The translations under genes and the position numbers were made by a program. From positions 4,092,001 to 4,156,000 of the forward strand of contig JAAQVN010000001.1 in the NCBI GenBank assembly GCA_011754535.1: 64,000 nucleotides of DNA. The letters run 5' to 3'. Under the pieces are notes generated by a model that was not told where the DNA came from, did not search any database, and saw only the letters and a list, made by a program, of their open reading frames with translations. The DNA is from Enterobacter asburiae (GTDB lineage: Bacteria > Pseudomonadota > Gammaproteobacteria > Enterobacterales > Enterobacteriaceae). Below, in pieces: positions 38,550 to 50,469 of this stretch (positions are counted from its first letter, which is position 1; each line of letters begins with the position of its first letter).

Positions 38550-39978
38550 ACTGACTGTCTTTCTGGATCTTCTTGATGATGTTGGTGGTTGAGCACCCGT
38601 CCTCAAAGTTGAGCACCATCACTTCACCGCCGTTGGCCCAGACCTCTTCGCTGCCCGCGATTTGCTCCGGTTTGTAATCCCCGCCTTTTACCAGCAGGTC
38701 CGGCAGAATGCCGGCAATCAGGCGCTGCGGGGTGTCTTCTTCAAACGACACCACCCAGTCCACCGCTTCCAGCGCGCCGAGCACGATCATACGCTGCTCC
38801 AGTGGGTTCACCGGACGCGTTTCGCCCTTCAGGCGCTTCGTCGACGCATCGCTGTTGACCGCCACAATCAGGCGGTCGCCCAGCTTGCGCGCGTTCGCCA
38901 GATACGACACGTGGCCCGCGTGCAGAATGTCAAACACGCCGTTGGTCATCACCACTTTTTCACCACGCTTGCGCGCGGCGGCAACGGCCACCTTCAGCTC
39001 GTCTTCGGTCATGACGCCAAAACCGGTGTCGGCGCGGCCGCGCACCGCGTTTTCCAGTTCGATTGGCGAAACAGTTGAGGTACCCAGTTTCCCCACCACC
39101 ACGCCCGCCGCGGCGTTAGCGAAGTAGCATGCCTCTTCCAGGGAGTTACCCGCTGCCAGCGTCGCCGCCAGCACGCCGATCACCGTATCGCCGGCACCGG
39201 TCACGTCGTACACTTCCTGCGCCTGGGTTGGCATATGCAGCGGCGCCTTGCCCGGCTGCAGCAGCGTCATCCCCTGCTCGGAGCGGGTCACCAGCAGCGC
39301 AGAGAGCTCGAAGTCAGCAATGATCTTCATGCCGCGCTCAACCAGTTCGTCTTCCGATTTACACTTGCCCGCCACCGCTTCAAACTCGGAGAGGTTTGGC
39401 GTCAGCAGCGTCGCGCCACGATAGCGCTCAAAATCGGTGCCTTTCGGGTCGATCAGCACCGGTACGCTGGCTTTACGCGCCAGCTGAATCATCGTCTTCA
39501 CACTGGCCAGCGCGCCTTTGGCGTAGTCGGACAGCACCAGCGCGCCGATATTGCCCAGCGCCTGGTTGATACGCTCGTGCAGCGGCTCGGGGTCAACGCC
39601 TTCGAAACCTTCTTCAAAATCGAGTCGGATCAGCTGCTGGTTGCGCGACAGCACGCGCAGTTTCGTAATCGTTGGGTGGGTCGGAACAGAAACGAAGTCG
39701 CACTTCACGTTCACGTCCGCCAGCGACTTGCTCAGCGCGCGCGCCGCATCGTCGATGCCGGTCAGGCCCACCAGACGCGAGTGCGCGCCCAGAGAGGCAA
39801 TGTTCATCGCCACGTTTGCCGCGCCGCCGGGACGTTCTTCAATGGTGTCGACCTTAACCACCGGCACCGGTGCTTCCGGGGATATGCGGCTGGTAGGCCC
39901 ATACCAGTAGCGATCCAGCATCACATCCCCAACAACCATTACTCCAGCACGTTCAAACTCTGGCAGTGTTACTTTCAT
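38548..39978 (-). CDS. hldE: HldE, bifunctional heptose kinase / adenylyltransferase
   Basis: A 476-residue fusion for ADP-heptose synthesis of the lipopolysaccharide inner core. The N-terminal ribokinase-type domain (to about 318) has '[16 protein letters not shown]' and the catalytic '[11 protein letters not shown]'; the C-terminal nucleotidyltransferase has '[16 protein letters not shown]' with the HxGH motif. It phosphorylates heptose 7-phosphate and later adds AMP. Both active sites look intact. It is followed upstream on the same strand by glnE, as in E. coli. Confidence 0.97.
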   Translation of the reverse strand: MKVTLPEFERAGVMVVGDVMLDRYWYGPTSRISPEAPVPVVKVDTIEERPGGAANVAMNIASLGAHSRLVGLTGIDDAARALSKSLADVNVKCDFVSVPTHPTITKLRVLSRNQQLIRLDFEEGFEGVDPEPLHERINQALGNIGALVLSDYAKGALASVKTMIQLARKASVPVLIDPKGTDFERYRGATLLTPNLSEFEAVAGKCKSEDELVERGMKIIADFELSALLVTRSEQGMTLLQPGKAPLHMPTQAQEVYDVTGAGDTVIGVLAATLAAGNSLEEACYFANAAAGVVVGKLGTSTVSPIELENAVRGRADTGFGVMTEDELKVAVAAARKRGEKVVMTNGVFDILHAGHVSYLANARKLGDRLIVAVNSDASTKRLKGETRPVNPLEQRMIVLGALEAVDWVVSFEEDTPQRLIAGILPDLLVKGGDYKPEQIAGSEEVWANGGEVMVLNFEDGCSTTNIIKKIQKDSQ

Positions 39979-40018
39979 TCCTGACTCCAGAAAGATTCAC
40001 AATTTGCGCGCGATAATA

Positions 40019-42874
40019 TCACACTTGATTTGTTACGCACGGTTCCACCAGCCACTTCTGCCAGCTGGCCGTTACCTGAGCACGTTCATGAACAAAACAG
40101 TCCAGCGCCACATGCCCCGGCTGCTCCTGCAATGCCAGGTGATGAAGTTCATCGCGCAGCGTGGTGTAGGCGCGGGTTAAGGCCCGGGCCTCCTGCTCGT
40201 CCATGATGTCGTTTTGCGCCAGCAGCTCCAGAATGCGCACATTATCGGACCAGCGCGTCAGCTTCGGCTTGTCATGGGCGTGCAGCAGCACCAGGTACTG
40301 AGTGATAAACTCAATATCGGTAATCCCGCCCTCATCGGCTTTGATATCAAAGCGATCGCGGTGTTTATTCCCGAGGTGCGCGCGCATTTTCTCGCGCATT
40401 TCGCGCACTTCCGTTTGCAGCGTGCTGCCATCACGCATGGTGGTCATAACCTCCTTGCGGATGACGTCAAACTGCGTTTTGAGCTGCGGATCGCCATAGA
40501 CCACGCGAGCGCGCACCAGCGCCTGATGCTCCCACGTCCAGGCTTCATTCTTCTGATAATCGGCAAACGCGTCCGTTGAGGTCACCAGCATACCCGCCGC
40601 GCCGGACGGGCGCAGGCGCGCATCCACTTCATACAGAATCCCCGACGAGGTGCGGGTGCTGAACAGGTGCATGATGCGCTGGGCCAGGCGCAGATAGAAC
40701 TGACGCCCGTCAATCTCGCGCTCGCCGTCGGTCATCACGTCCGCCGGGCAGTCGTGCAGGAAAATTAAATCCAGATCGGAGCTATAGCCCAGCTCCCAGC
40801 CGCCCAGCTTGCCGTAACCCACCACCGCAAACCCTCGCCCCTCACGGTCAGCGAGGTGTTTCGGCTGGCCGTAGCGCGCCACCATCTGCACCCAAGCCTG
40901 ATGGACAACCGCATCAATAATCGCTTCCGCCAGCCAGGTTAAGTGATCGCTCACTTTCATCACCGGCAGCGTACCGGCGATGTCCGCCGCTGCGACGCGC
41001 AGCATCTGGGCCTGCTTAAACTGACGCAGCGCCTCCAGCTGTTGCTCTTCGTCCTCTTCCGGCACGCGCAGGAGATACTGGCGCAGCTCGTCCCGGTAGG
41101 CGTCCGTCGCCGTTGGCTGATACAGCGTGTTCGGGTCGAGCAGTTCATCCAGCAGCAGCGGGTAGCGCGCCAGCTTGTTGGCCACCATCGGCGACGCGGC
41201 GCAGAGGGAAATCAGGTGCTTCAGCGCCCCCGGAAATTCGCTCAGCAGCTCAAGATAGGTGGTGCGCGTGATAATCCCGCTCAGCAGCGGCATCATGCGC
41301 GACAGCGGCACCGGCGCGTCCTCACGCGAGCAGACCTCGCTCAGCAGGTGCGGCATCAGATGATCCAGCACCTGACGACCGCGCGGGCCGATGGCGCGCT
41401 TGTTCAGCTCCAGACGGAAATCAGCAATTAAGGCCACCACGCGATGGCGGGCATCGTCGCTTAAGTGCGCCAGCACCGGCGTGGTGTCATCTTCCTGAAG
41501 CGCGTCCTGCCACAGTTCGCGCCAGTGCTCGGAGAGCGCATCGTCCGGCGATTCACTTTCGTCGTCGCCGATCAGATCGTTAAAGATGCGGCGCACGCCT
41601 GCCATATGGGCATCCAGCCGTTCGGTCAACGTTGACCAGTCGTCCACGCGCATGCCCCAGGCCAGACGCGCCCGGTTAAGGTCATCGCCCGGCAGGGTCT
41701 GGGTCTGTTCGTCGTTGATGCTCTGCAGCAGGTTTTCCAGACGGCGCAGGAACAGATAGGCCTCGCGCAGGGTTTGCGCGTCGCCGTCCGGCAGCAGGTG
41801 CAGCTGCTCAATGGCGCTCAGCGTCGGCAGCAGCGAGCGGGACTGCAGCGACGGCTCGCGCCCGCCACGGATCAGCTGGAAGACCTGAACGATAAATTCG
41901 ATTTCGCGGATGCCGCCCGCGCCAAGCTTGATATTGTCCTTCAGCCCACGGCGGCGCACCTCGCGGGCGATCATCCCTTTCATATTTCGCAGGGACTGGA
42001 TCACGCTGAAGTCGATGTAGCGGCGGAACACAAACGGGCGCAGCATGGCACGCAGCTCGTTGGCGTAAGCGTCGTCGCTGTCGCCCATGATCCGCGCTTT
42101 GACCATCGCATAGCGCTCCCAGTCGCGTCCCTGCTCCTGGTAATAATCTTCCAGCGCGGCGAAGCTCAGCACCAGCGGACCGCTGTCGCCAAACGGGCGC
42201 AGGCGCATGTCCACACGGTAGACGAAGCCGTCCTGCGTCGGCTGGTCCAGCGCCTTAATCAGACGCTGGCCAAGACGGGTAAAGAACTGGGCGTTGTCCA
42301 GCTCGCGACGCCCGCCGCGCGTGGAGCCGTTCTCCGGCCAGGCAAAGATCAGATCGATGTCGGAGGAGAAGTTCAGCTCGCAGCCACCCAGCTTGCCCAT
42401 TCCCAGAATTAACAGCGGTTGCGGAACCCTTTCTTCGCTGCACGGCGTGCCCCACTCTTTACAGCAGGCAGCATAGAGCCAGTCCCGCGCGGCGACGATC
42501 AGCGTCTGCGCCAGCTCGCTCAGCTGCTGCAAGGTGCTCTCTTCGCTCACCAGCTCCAGCGCCTGCGCCCAGGCAATGCGCACCATTACCCGGCGGCGGA
42601 ACTGACGCAGAACGCGCATCAGCGTGGCCTCATCCGTTACATCTGCCAGCGCGGTTTGCAGCCAGCTGGCATAATGCCGCCACTCGTCAGCCTGCGGCGG
42701 CGCGCTTTCCAGCTCCGCCAGCCATTCCGGGTTAGCGCTGACGCTTTCCTGCACAAAATCACTGAACGTGAGCACGCTTTTCGCCTGCTCGCTTAACGAT
42801 GACGCGGGTAACGACTCGGGCAGACGTTCGCAAACGGTCTGCCAGTACTGCTGTAACTGCGAAGAAAGCGGCAT
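40019..42874 (-). CDS. glnE: GlnE, glutamine synthetase adenylyltransferase / adenylyl-removing enzyme
   Basis: A 951-residue two-domain enzyme that adds AMP to and removes it from glutamine synthetase, under control of PII. Both nucleotidyltransferase domains carry the metal site: '[20 protein letters not shown]' (N-terminal, removing) and '[20 protein letters not shown]' (C-terminal, adding). Length is close to E. coli GlnE (946). It lies between ygiF and hldE on the same strand, the conserved order. Confidence 0.97.
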   Translation of the reverse strand: MPLSSQLQQYWQTVCERLPESLPASSLSEQAKSVLTFSDFVQESVSANPEWLAELESAPPQADEWRHYASWLQTALADVTDEATLMRVLRQFRRRVMVRIAWAQALELVSEESTLQQLSELAQTLIVAARDWLYAACCKEWGTPCSEERVPQPLLILGMGKLGGCELNFSSDIDLIFAWPENGSTRGGRRELDNAQFFTRLGQRLIKALDQPTQDGFVYRVDMRLRPFGDSGPLVLSFAALEDYYQEQGRDWERYAMVKARIMGDSDDAYANELRAMLRPFVFRRYIDFSVIQSLRNMKGMIAREVRRRGLKDNIKLGAGGIREIEFIVQVFQLIRGGREPSLQSRSLLPTLSAIEQLHLLPDGDAQTLREAYLFLRRLENLLQSINDEQTQTLPGDDLNRARLAWGMRVDDWSTLTERLDAHMAGVRRIFNDLIGDDESESPDDALSEHWRELWQDALQEDDTTPVLAHLSDDARHRVVALIADFRLELNKRAIGPRGRQVLDHLMPHLLSEVCSREDAPVPLSRMMPLLSGIITRTTYLELLSEFPGALKHLISLCAASPMVANKLARYPLLLDELLDPNTLYQPTATDAYRDELRQYLLRVPEEDEEQQLEALRQFKQAQMLRVAAADIAGTLPVMKVSDHLTWLAEAIIDAVVHQAWVQMVARYGQPKHLADREGRGFAVVGYGKLGGWELGYSSDLDLIFLHDCPADVMTDGEREIDGRQFYLRLAQRIMHLFSTRTSSGILYEVDARLRPSGAAGMLVTSTDAFADYQKNEAWTWEHQALVRARVVYGDPQLKTQFDVIRKEVMTTMRDGSTLQTEVREMREKMRAHLGNKHRDRFDIKADEGGITDIEFITQYLVLLHAHDKPKLTRWSDNVRILELLAQNDIMDEQEARALTRAYTTLRDELHHLALQEQPGHVALDCFVHERAQVTASWQKWLVEPCVTNQV

Positions 42875-42895
42875 ATCAGGGGTTCCTTGCCAGAA

Positions 42896-44197
42896 TTAAC
42901 GTTTTCCGCTGTGCAGCCAGTACGGATCCTGCGAAATGGCCTCGTTGCGGAAATGCTCGATCTCAATCTGCTGACGGGTCTCAATGGCATGCTTAAGTCC
43001 CTGCCAGTTCTCCAGCCAGGCCTGCGCCTTCACGCCCTCATACGCACCGGACAGCAGCAACATACTGTCGATGTTACGCGCCAGACGGGGAAGCTGATCG
43101 CCATACTGATCGCCCAGCGGGTGTGCGAAGGTGGTTCTCAACTCGGCGGCGTGGCGGGAAAGATGGATATCCGCGAAGCGTTTGAAGTTATCCGCGATTT
43201 TGGTCTGCGCTTTTGCATCCAGGAAGGTGCGCCAGCCGCGCGTCACCAGAAATTCGGTCAACGCCAGTTTTGCCGCGGCATTTTGCGGGCTGTAAAGCGC
43301 GGTTTGCGCCGATACGTCGGAAAGCAGCAGCGTCTCGGTTTGGGTCAGCAGATCGCGTAAGTGAGCGCTTGCTTTACGCGGTACGATACCGCCAAACAGC
43401 GTCAGGGTATGACGCACCAGGCCAATAGCGGCCAGCACCTGTTTTTTGGCATTTTTCACGTTACGCGCCCACAGCTCCTCGTGGTACTGCCACTGAGAAA
43501 GCGCCAGCTCCAGCGCCGCTTCCATGCCCTGTTCAATGCTGGCTTTCGGCACGACGCGCAGAATAGGGGTCTCTCGCAGCACGCGTGGCGCATTTCCGGC
43601 AGCCAGGTGGTAGCCGCGCGCCGCTTTGCTCAGGCTGCCCTGACGTAACCCCGGCTGACTTACCAGCTTACGCGCCAGCTTCAGCACATCGCTCGCCTCC
43701 CCTTCAAGAAGTTCCAGCTCCAGCTCACAGATCGGTTCCAGGCTCTCACCCGCCTTCACCTCGCCTAAATCCAGCGCGATCTCAATGCGGCTCTTGCCTT
43801 CCGTCACCAGCCATTTCTCGCGAGCGAAATCGGTGCTGAACAGCGGCTGCACCTGTGTTGCCAGCGTGGCGGGCAGTTCGCCTTCCGGCCAGACTTCCGC
43901 CGGGAAACGTTCCAGCTCAAGTTCTGGCTTACTGATGTCGATATTATATTCCGGGCGCTGATGCAAACCGCCGACCACGCGGCCGGCGATTTTCATCGTC
44001 ATCTCGTAGCGCCCGTGTGCGCCGCGGATGCGCAGCCCCATATCGTGGTTGCGCAGCCAGTTGTCCGGCGTTTCGTAGTAGATGTTGAGCAACTGTACGG
44101 GTTCATGGTGCTCGCCGGAGAGCGTATTCAGATGCTGACGGAGCGCGTCAACGCTGTCTTTTTCGACGATAAATTTTAATTCGATTTCCTGAGCCAT
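42896..44197 (-). CDS. ygiF: YgiF, inorganic triphosphatase (CYTH-CHAD)
   Basis: A 433-residue protein. The N-terminal CYTH domain begins 'MAQEIELKFIVEKD', with the ExExK motif as EIELK, and continues with 'LRIRGAHGRYEMTMK'; the C-terminal CHAD domain is helical and rich in His and Arg. E. coli YgiF hydrolyses tripolyphosphate. It starts the ygiF-glnE-hldE run and is divergent from ygiM. Confidence 0.95.
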   Translation of the reverse strand: MAQEIELKFIVEKDSVDALRQHLNTLSGEHHEPVQLLNIYYETPDNWLRNHDMGLRIRGAHGRYEMTMKIAGRVVGGLHQRPEYNIDISKPELELERFPAEVWPEGELPATLATQVQPLFSTDFAREKWLVTEGKSRIEIALDLGEVKAGESLEPICELELELLEGEASDVLKLARKLVSQPGLRQGSLSKAARGYHLAAGNAPRVLRETPILRVVPKASIEQGMEAALELALSQWQYHEELWARNVKNAKKQVLAAIGLVRHTLTLFGGIVPRKASAHLRDLLTQTETLLLSDVSAQTALYSPQNAAAKLALTEFLVTRGWRTFLDAKAQTKIADNFKRFADIHLSRHAAELRTTFAHPLGDQYGDQLPRLARNIDSMLLLSGAYEGVKAQAWLENWQGLKHAIETRQQIEIEHFRNEAISQDPYWLHSGKR

Positions 44198-44426
44198 AGC
44201 CTTGTACTTTTGCGGGCGTCACAGACGCGTCAATGAGGGCGAACTTCCTCGCCATTTATTTGTCAGTACATAGTATTTTGCGCCAAATTGCCATGCAATG
44301 AGCAATTTGTCGGGCGTAAATGTGTAGAGTCGTGACACAGATGATTCTGATTGCTGACGAATGCTTTGCGTAGAGACACTGTTGCCACTACTATCGTTCC
44401 ACTATTTATGAAAATAACGACTAATG

Positions 44427-45047
44427 ATGCTTAAATTACGCCTGATTGGACTTACTTTACTCGCTTTTAGCGCCGCAACCGCAGTGCACGCTGAAGAGAA
44501 GCGTTACGTTTCTGACGAACTGAACACCTGGGTACGCAGTGGCCCCGGAGATAATTATCGCCTCGTGGGTACGGTGAATGCCGGCGAGGAAGTCACCCTG
44601 TTACAGACCAACGCGGAGACCAATTACGGTCAGGTTCGCGACAGTTCCGGCCGTACCTCCTGGATCCCGATGAAAGAGCTGAGCACCGTGCCAAGCCTGC
44701 GCACCCGCGTGCCGGACCTGGAAAACCAGGTGAAGACGCTGACCGACAAGCTGAACAACATCGACGGGACCTGGAACCAGCGCACCGCCGAAATGCAGCA
44801 GAAAGTGGCGCAGAGCGACGGCGTGATCAACGGTCTTAAAGAAGAGAATCAAAAGCTCAAAAACGAGCTGATCGTCGCTCAGAAAAAAGTGAACGCCGCG
44901 AACCTGCAGCTTGATGACAAACAGCGCACCATTATCATGCAGTGGTTTATGTATGGCGGCGGCGTACTGGGCGTAGGTCTGGTGCTGGGCCTGGTCCTGC
45001 CGCATCTGATCCCAAGCCGTAAGCGTAAAGACCGCTGGATGAACTAA
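44427..45047 (+). CDS. ygiM: YgiM, SH3b-domain membrane protein
   Basis: A 206-residue protein with a signal peptide (to VHA|EEK), a bacterial SH3 domain ('[22 protein letters not shown]'), a coiled coil (about 95-165) and a C-terminal membrane helix ending in the basic tail RKRKDRWMN. It is anchored in the inner membrane with the SH3 domain outside. The role is not established. Two ATG codons are adjacent; the second matches the E. coli start. It is upstream of cca with a 61-base gap. Confidence 0.93.
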   Translation: MLKLRLIGLTLLAFSAATAVHAEEKRYVSDELNTWVRSGPGDNYRLVGTVNAGEEVTLLQTNAETNYGQVRDSSGRTSWIPMKELSTVPSLRTRVPDLENQVKTLTDKLNNIDGTWNQRTAEMQQKVAQSDGVINGLKEENQKLKNELIVAQKKVNAANLQLDDKQRTIIMQWFMYGGGVLGVGLVLGLVLPHLIPSRKRKDRWMN

Positions 45048-45108
45048 TTCGTCTTCTCTGCCAGACTTACGTATTATCTTGCGAAAAGAGAAAACGGGAG
45101 TGTTGGGC

Positions 45109-46350
45109 GTGAAGAGTTATCTGGTCGGTGGTGCGGTACGTGATGCGTTGTTAGGTCTGCCGGTCAAAGATAAAGACTGGGTGGTGGTGGGCGCCACCCC
45201 GGAAGAGATGCTCGACGCGGGCTACCAGCAGGTAGGCCGCGATTTTCCCGTGTTTCTGCACCCGAAAAGCCGGGAAGAGTACGCCCTGGCGCGTACCGAG
45301 CGGAAATCCGGTTCCGGCTATACGGGCTTCACCTGCTACGCCGCGCCGGATGTGACGCTCGAGCAGGATTTGCTTCGCCGCGATCTCACCATTAACGCCC
45401 TGGCCCAGGACGAAAACGGCCATATCATTGACGCCTACGGCGGGCAGGATGACCTGCGCGACCGTCTTTTGCGTCACGTCTCCCCGGCATTTTCTGAAGA
45501 TCCGCTCCGCGTTCTGCGCGTGGCGCGTTTTGCCGCGCGTTACGCCCATCTGAGCTTCCGTATTGCCGATGAGACGATGGCGTTGATGACGGCCATGACC
45601 GAGGCGGGAGAACTGGAACACCTGACGCCGGAGCGCGTCTGGAAAGAGACGGAAAATGCCCTCACCACCCGCAACCCGCAGGTCTTTTTCCAGGTCCTGC
45701 GCGACTGCGGCGCGCTGAAGGTGCTGTTCCCGGAAATCGACGCGCTGTTTGGCGTCCCCGCGCCGGCGAAATGGCACCCGGAAATTGATACCGGCGTGCA
45801 CACGCTGATGACCCTGAGCATGGCCGCCATGCTTAGCCCTGACGTGGACGTGCGCTTTTCCACCCTGTGCCACGATCTCGGCAAAGGCTTAACGCCGAAA
45901 GAGTTCTGGCCACGCCACCACGGGCACGGCCCGGCAGGGGTGAAGCTGGTCGAGGGACTATGCCTGCGCCTGCGCGTGCCGAACGAGATCCGTGACCTGG
46001 CGAAACTGGTGGCCGAGTTCCATGACCTGATCCACACCTTCCCGATCCTGAAGCCCGCCACCATCGTGAAGCTGTTCGATAATATCGACGCCTGGCGCAA
46101 GCCGCAGCGCGTCGAGCAGATTGCGCTAACCAGTGAAGCCGACGTTCGCGGCCGTACCGGGTTTGAAGCGTCCGATTACCCGCAGGGGCGTTTGCTGCGC
46201 GAAGCGTGGGAAGTCGCAAAAGCGGTGCCAACGAAAGATGTGGTTGAGGCAGGGTTTAAAGGCCCGGAGATTCGCGAGGAGCTGACGAAACGCCGGATTG
46301 ATGCAGTAGCGGCGTGGAAGGAAAAACGTTGCCCTCAGCCGAAAGAGTGA
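45109..46350 (+). CDS. cca: Cca, multifunctional CCA-adding enzyme
   Basis: A 413-residue class II tRNA nucleotidyltransferase. It starts at GTG 45109 (GGGAG eight bases upstream), as in E. coli; the frame is open further upstream but that leader has no family sequence. Motifs: '[13 protein letters not shown]' with the catalytic DxD region '[10 protein letters not shown]', '[10 protein letters not shown]', and the C-terminal HD phosphohydrolase 'LCHDLGKGL' found in gammaproteobacteria. It adds or repairs the 3-prime CCA of tRNA. Confidence 0.96.
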   Translation: MKSYLVGGAVRDALLGLPVKDKDWVVVGATPEEMLDAGYQQVGRDFPVFLHPKSREEYALARTERKSGSGYTGFTCYAAPDVTLEQDLLRRDLTINALAQDENGHIIDAYGGQDDLRDRLLRHVSPAFSEDPLRVLRVARFAARYAHLSFRIADETMALMTAMTEAGELEHLTPERVWKETENALTTRNPQVFFQVLRDCGALKVLFPEIDALFGVPAPAKWHPEIDTGVHTLMTLSMAAMLSPDVDVRFSTLCHDLGKGLTPKEFWPRHHGHGPAGVKLVEGLCLRLRVPNEIRDLAKLVAEFHDLIHTFPILKPATIVKLFDNIDAWRKPQRVEQIALTSEADVRGRTGFEASDYPQGRLLREAWEVAKAVPTKDVVEAGFKGPEIREELTKRRIDAVAAWKEKRCPQPKE

Positions 46351-46363
46351 GGGCAACCCGTCA

Positions 46364-47185
46364 TCAGAAGAAGACCACGTACACCGCAGCAGCGACGATA
46401 AAGCGGTAGATCGCGAACGGAATGAACGAGATACGCTTAATCAGCTGCAGGAAGGTTTTGATGGCAATCAGCGCCACGATAAACGCGGTGATGAAGCCGA
46501 CGGCGAACATCGGAATGTCGCCAGCCGTCAGGAAGTGATAGCTTTTATAGACATCAAGCACGGTGGCGCCCATCATCATCGGCACCGCCAGCAGGAACGA
46601 AAACTCGGAAGCCGCGTAACGGCTTACGCCCATCAGCATCCCGCCTGAAATGGTCGCACCTGAACGGGAGAAGCCCGGCCACAGCGCCAGACACTGGAAG
46701 CAGCCAATCATAAACGCCTGGCGATAGGTCATATCGTCCAGACCTTCCGCACGCGGGGTTTTTGGCTTCAGCACTTCCGCGGCAATCAGCAGGAAGCCGC
46801 CCACCACCAGCGCGTACATGACGTTAATCGGGTTAAACAGCGATTTAATGGTGTCGTGGAATACCAGCCCCAGCACCACCGCCGGGACCATCCCGAGCAG
46901 GATATGAATCAGCGTCAGGCGGCCTTTGCCCTCACCTTCGCGCTGCGGCAGCCGGCCAAAATGAATGCCGATCAGGCCAAACAGACGGCGCCAGAACATC
47001 ACCACCACCGCCAGAATCGAGCCCAGCTGAATCACCACCTCAAACGTCTTTGCGGTATCGCCTTCAAAGCCCAGCAGATGGCCAACGATAATCATATGGC
47101 CCGTACTGGAAACCGGCAAAAACTCCGTCAATCCTTCGACCACACCCAGTATTGCCGCCACCAGCAGCGAGTGCATATCGCTCAT
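46364..47185 (-). CDS. uppP: UppP (BacA), undecaprenyl-diphosphate phosphatase
   Basis: A 273-residue polytopic membrane enzyme. The catalytic motifs are '[18 protein letters not shown]' with the Glu-rich box, and '[13 protein letters not shown]'. It dephosphorylates undecaprenyl diphosphate to recycle the lipid carrier of peptidoglycan and gives bacitracin tolerance when abundant. It is convergent with cca, with only 13 bases between. Confidence 0.97.
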   Translation of the reverse strand: MSDMHSLLVAAILGVVEGLTEFLPVSSTGHMIIVGHLLGFEGDTAKTFEVVIQLGSILAVVVMFWRRLFGLIGIHFGRLPQREGEGKGRLTLIHILLGMVPAVVLGLVFHDTIKSLFNPINVMYALVVGGFLLIAAEVLKPKTPRAEGLDDMTYRQAFMIGCFQCLALWPGFSRSGATISGGMLMGVSRYAASEFSFLLAVPMMMGATVLDVYKSYHFLTAGDIPMFAVGFITAFIVALIAIKTFLQLIKRISFIPFAIYRFIVAAAVYVVFF

Positions 47186-47291
47186 CTATAAACCCCTAAA
47201 AAAAGATATAAAAAACGGTGTCCACGCGGACAACCGTGAAAGATACAGCTTTAAGACCGATATAACCTAAAATGGTTTAGCAATTATGACG

Positions 47292-47660
47292 TTAAATCTT
47301 TCCTTTCAGATTTGTGCCACGCTCGATAATCACGCCCACATTGGCCGCGCGCGCGACCGCACCCGGCTTGCTCAGCTTGATGCGTACCCACGGTGAGTTG
47401 AATTTGGTCAGCAGCAGTTCCGCCACCTCCTCCGCCACGCGTTCCACCAGCGCAAAACGTTGTCCTTCCACGTGGCCGATGACCGCTTCGCTGATGTCGG
47501 CATAGCTCAGACAGTCATTCACGTCATCGCTTTTTGCCGATTTGCGGTTATCCCATCCCATTTCGATATCGAACACCAGTTTCTGCTCGATGGTCTGTTC
47601 CCAGTCGTAAACACCAATTGTGGTGATTACCGAAAGTTGCTCTATAAATACAATATCCAT
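47292..47660 (-). CDS. folB: FolB, dihydroneopterin aldolase
   Basis: A 122-residue enzyme of folate synthesis, nearly identical to E. coli FolB ('[22 protein letters not shown]'). It cleaves dihydroneopterin to hydroxymethyl-dihydropterin and glycolaldehyde. The conserved Glu and Tyr near residue 53 ('DCLSYADI') and 'KLSKPGAV' are present. A GTG directly before the ATG is possible, but homology favours the ATG. Divergent from plsY. Confidence 0.96.
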   Translation of the reverse strand: MDIVFIEQLSVITTIGVYDWEQTIEQKLVFDIEMGWDNRKSAKSDDVNDCLSYADISEAVIGHVEGQRFALVERVAEEVAELLLTKFNSPWVRIKLSKPGAVARAANVGVIIERGTNLKGKI

Positions 47661-47767
47661 CACGACCTGCCTGCTTTTTGGCTAAACCGGATACCACTTC
47701 CGGCGAATTATGCGTATTATCCACAGATGCTGAGAATACAGATACATTTTCAAAACGGAACAGCGTT

Positions 47768-48382
47768 ATGAGTGCAATCGCGCCTGGAATGATCCTCCTC
47801 GCCTATCTTTGCGGCTCAATCTCCAGCGCCATTCTGGTCTGCCGCATTGCCGGGTTACCTGACCCGCGTGAAAGTGGTTCCGGGAATCCGGGAGCGACCA
47901 ACGTGCTTCGAATTGGCGGCAAGGGAGCAGCCGTAGCGGTTTTGATTTTTGATGTTCTGAAAGGGATGCTACCCGTCTGGGGCGCCTATGCGCTGGGCGT
48001 TACGCCTTTCTGGCTCGGTCTTATCGCCATCGCCGCCTGCGTCGGCCATATCTGGCCCGTTTTCTTTGGTTTTAAAGGCGGAAAAGGCGTTGCGACGGCC
48101 TTCGGTGCGATTGCACCTATCGGCTGGGATCTCACCGGCGTAATGGCCGGGACGTGGCTGCTCACCATTCTTCTGAGCGGCTACTCGTCGCTGGGCGCTA
48201 TCGTCAGCGCGCTGATCGCTCCGTTCTATGTCTGGTGGTTCAAACCCCAGTTCACCTTCCCGGTGTCAATGCTTTCCTGCCTGATCCTGCTGCGCCATCA
48301 CGACAATATTCAGCGCCTGTGGCGTCGTCAGGAAACCAAGATCTGGACTAAGCTCAAGCGCAAGAAGAAAGACGCTAAATAA
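47768..48382 (+). CDS. plsY: PlsY, glycerol-3-phosphate acyltransferase
   Basis: A 204-residue inner-membrane enzyme with five hydrophobic segments and a basic C-terminus. Motifs: '[11 protein letters not shown]' and '[11 protein letters not shown]'. It uses acyl-phosphate made by PlsX to start phospholipid synthesis. The start at MSAIAPGM is chosen by homology. In E. coli the next gene block is ttdRABT; here an MFS gene begins 94 bases later. Confidence 0.95.
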   Translation: MSAIAPGMILLAYLCGSISSAILVCRIAGLPDPRESGSGNPGATNVLRIGGKGAAVAVLIFDVLKGMLPVWGAYALGVTPFWLGLIAIAACVGHIWPVFFGFKGGKGVATAFGAIAPIGWDLTGVMAGTWLLTILLSGYSSLGAIVSALIAPFYVWWFKPQFTFPVSMLSCLILLRHHDNIQRLWRRQETKIWTKLKRKKKDAK

Positions 48383-48475
48383 AGCGTTCGTTATGCCTTA
48401 TAACCAAATGTGATTTTGGTCACCTTCTGCCTGTGGTAACTGTTAGAGACACAACACAACCACACAAAAAGAAAA

Positions 48476-49942
48476 ATGGCAGAAATCACAGATTCAACTC
48501 CCCTTTCAACGGCAGGGATCCCCTCTGATGGCGACATTCAGTGGGTGCGCAGTGCATCGGATGTATCCCGTCTCGTTAATGACGGCTCACAGGGCCGGGC
48601 CAACGCCCGTATCGTGGTGGGTATCGCGCTGGGCGGGATTTTCCTCGACGCCTACGATCTGGGCGCGCTGGCGTTCGGCATTAAAGACATCACCCGCGAG
48701 TTTAACCTGACGCCCGCCGGTACCGGTATGGTGGCTTCGGCCATTACCTTTGGCGCTATCGTCGGGGCGCTGCTCGGCGGTTACCTCACGGATAAAATCG
48801 GGCGCTACCGCGTTTTTATGGCTGATATGGTGTTCTTCGTAGTGGCAGCCATCGCCTGCGCGCTGGCCCCGAACGAATATGTGCTCGCGGGCGCCCGCTT
48901 CGTGATGGGGCTCGGCGTGGGGATCGATCTTCCCGTGGCGATGGCGTTCCTGAGTGAGTTCGCCAGGCTGAAAGGCCCGGGAAATAAGGCCTCCAGCGTC
49001 GCGATGTGGTGCCCCACCTGGTATGCCGCCATCAGCGTCTCCTACCTGCTGGTGCTGTTCTTCTACGCCGCACTGCCGGAAAGCCACAGCGACTGGCTGT
49101 GGCGTTTGATTCTCGGCTTTGGCGCGGTGCCCGCGCTGGTGATTATCGCCATCCGCAGCCGCTATATGAGCGAATCTCCGGTCTGGGCGGCGAATCAGGG
49201 CAACCTGAAGGAGGCGGCGTCGATTTTACGCCAGTCCTATAACATCAATGCCCACGTGCCGCAGGATGCGCTCAGCCAGCCTGCACCTGTAGTGAATAAA
49301 GCGAAATGGTCGAACTATCTGAACCTGTTCCGGGGCATATACTTACGCCGCACGACGCTCGCCACGCTGCTTTCCGTCGTCTCGTCGTTTGCCTATAACG
49401 CCGTGGCGTTTGGCCTGCCGGTTATCATCTCCAGCTTCTTTGTGCAGTCGATGCTCACCACCATTCTCATTTCACTGGTGCTTAACCTGCTGTTTGCCTT
49501 CGTCGGCGGACTGCTGGCGGTACGCTACGTGCCGCGCTTCGGCGCCTGGCGGATGTCGCTGGCGGGTTACGCCTGCCAGCTTGTGGCGCTGCTGGGCCTG
49601 GCGCTGATTGGCCGCCCTGAAGGCGCTTCTGAAGGCGTGCTCGCCGTCGCGATGCTGGCGCTGTTCCTGTTCGGCCAGGGATTTGGCCCGGGCGCGCATA
49701 CCATGACGTTCGCCTCGCTGAGCTACCCGACCTCGCTGCGCGGCGTGGGCGTAGGCCTCAACCAGACGCTGATGCGCAGCAGCTCCACGCTGTCGCTGTT
49801 CCTGTTCCCGCTGCTGGTTGCGTCTCTCGACACTGCCGTGTTCTGGGTGATTGCGCTGGCGCCGTTTATCGGCCTGGCGTCGCTGCTGGCGATCCGCTGG
49901 GAGCCGTCCGGCTATGACGTGGATGCGGAGGACTACCGGTAA
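48476..49942 (+). CDS. MFS transporter, sugar/organic acid type
   Basis: A 488-residue major facilitator with about 12 membrane segments. It shows the sugar-porter-like motifs 'GYLTDKIGRYRVF' after segment 2 and 'RFVMGLGVGIDLPVAMAFLSEF' in segments 4-5. The first 45 residues are a soluble extension. The substrate is not evident; the closest type I recall is the YgcS-like or aromatic-acid symporter group. The Shine-Dalgarno site is weak (only an A-rich leader). It is followed by a strong terminator and is convergent with the MarR gene, so it is probably a single-gene unit. Confidence 0.82.
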   Translation: MAEITDSTPLSTAGIPSDGDIQWVRSASDVSRLVNDGSQGRANARIVVGIALGGIFLDAYDLGALAFGIKDITREFNLTPAGTGMVASAITFGAIVGALLGGYLTDKIGRYRVFMADMVFFVVAAIACALAPNEYVLAGARFVMGLGVGIDLPVAMAFLSEFARLKGPGNKASSVAMWCPTWYAAISVSYLLVLFFYAALPESHSDWLWRLILGFGAVPALVIIAIRSRYMSESPVWAANQGNLKEAASILRQSYNINAHVPQDALSQPAPVVNKAKWSNYLNLFRGIYLRRTTLATLLSVVSSFAYNAVAFGLPVIISSFFVQSMLTTILISLVLNLLFAFVGGLLAVRYVPRFGAWRMSLAGYACQLVALLGLALIGRPEGASEGVLAVAMLALFLFGQGFGPGAHTMTFASLSYPTSLRGVGVGLNQTLMRSSSTLSLFLFPLLVASLDTAVFWVIALAPFIGLASLLAIRWEPSGYDVDAEDYR

Positions 49943-49952
49943 CGACACATCG

Positions 49953-49986
49953 CTTCGGTGGGTTCACCCCCCACCGAAGGTTTTTT
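49953..49986 (+). terminator. MFS gene terminator
   Basis: CTTCGGTGGG at 49953-49962 pairs with CCCACCGAAG at 49970-49979, followed by TTTTTT at 49981-49986. It overlaps the end of the convergent regulator gene by two bases. Confidence 0.93.
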
Positions 49987-50407
49987 ACAAATCGTCGAGC
50001 AGCGTCCGCGAGAGTTTTTTTAGCATCTCAAGCTCATCATCACTCATCCGCATACTGCAGCGAATCTGGTCCGGCAGCGCCATCACCCGTTTTTTTAGTT
50101 CTTTCGCCTTAGCGGTCAGTACGACATTTTTCATCCTTTCATCCCCCACAACCGCGATACGGTTGAGGAATTCTTTTGCCTCAAGCTTCTGAACCAGCGG
50201 GGTCAATGTGCCTGAATCAAAATAGGTCTTATCGCTGAGATCGCGAAGTGGGATGTTGTCTTTCTCATAAAGAGCCATCAAAACAACAAATTGCGGATAG
50301 GTCAGCTCCATCTCCTGCAGCAGGGGGCGGTACTGGCGCACGAAGGCATTGGTTACCGAGTACAGCGAGAAACACAGCAAATCATCTAATGTTTTGTTTT
50401 CTTTCAT
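49985..50407 (-). CDS. MarR-family regulator, OhrR-like
   Basis: A 140-residue winged-helix regulator. The region 'LLCFSLYSVTNAFVRQYRPLLQEM' has the OhrR arrangement, with the redox Cys at residue 12 and following aromatic residues; the recognition part has 'LSDKTYFDSGTLTPLVQKLE'. OhrR proteins sense organic hydroperoxides through this Cys. No ohr peroxidase gene is nearby; instead the gene is divergent from an exported esterase, its likely target. Start ATG 50407 lacks a strong Shine-Dalgarno. Confidence 0.85.
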   Translation of the reverse strand: MKENKTLDDLLCFSLYSVTNAFVRQYRPLLQEMELTYPQFVVLMALYEKDNIPLRDLSDKTYFDSGTLTPLVQKLEAKEFLNRIAVVGDERMKNVVLTAKAKELKKRVMALPDQIRCSMRMSDDELEMLKKLSRTLLDDL

Positions 50408-50469
50408 TTTTCTATCTACCTGAATCTGTTGTCTAAAAAAAATTATAAATAATGTTTGACCAAAAGTAT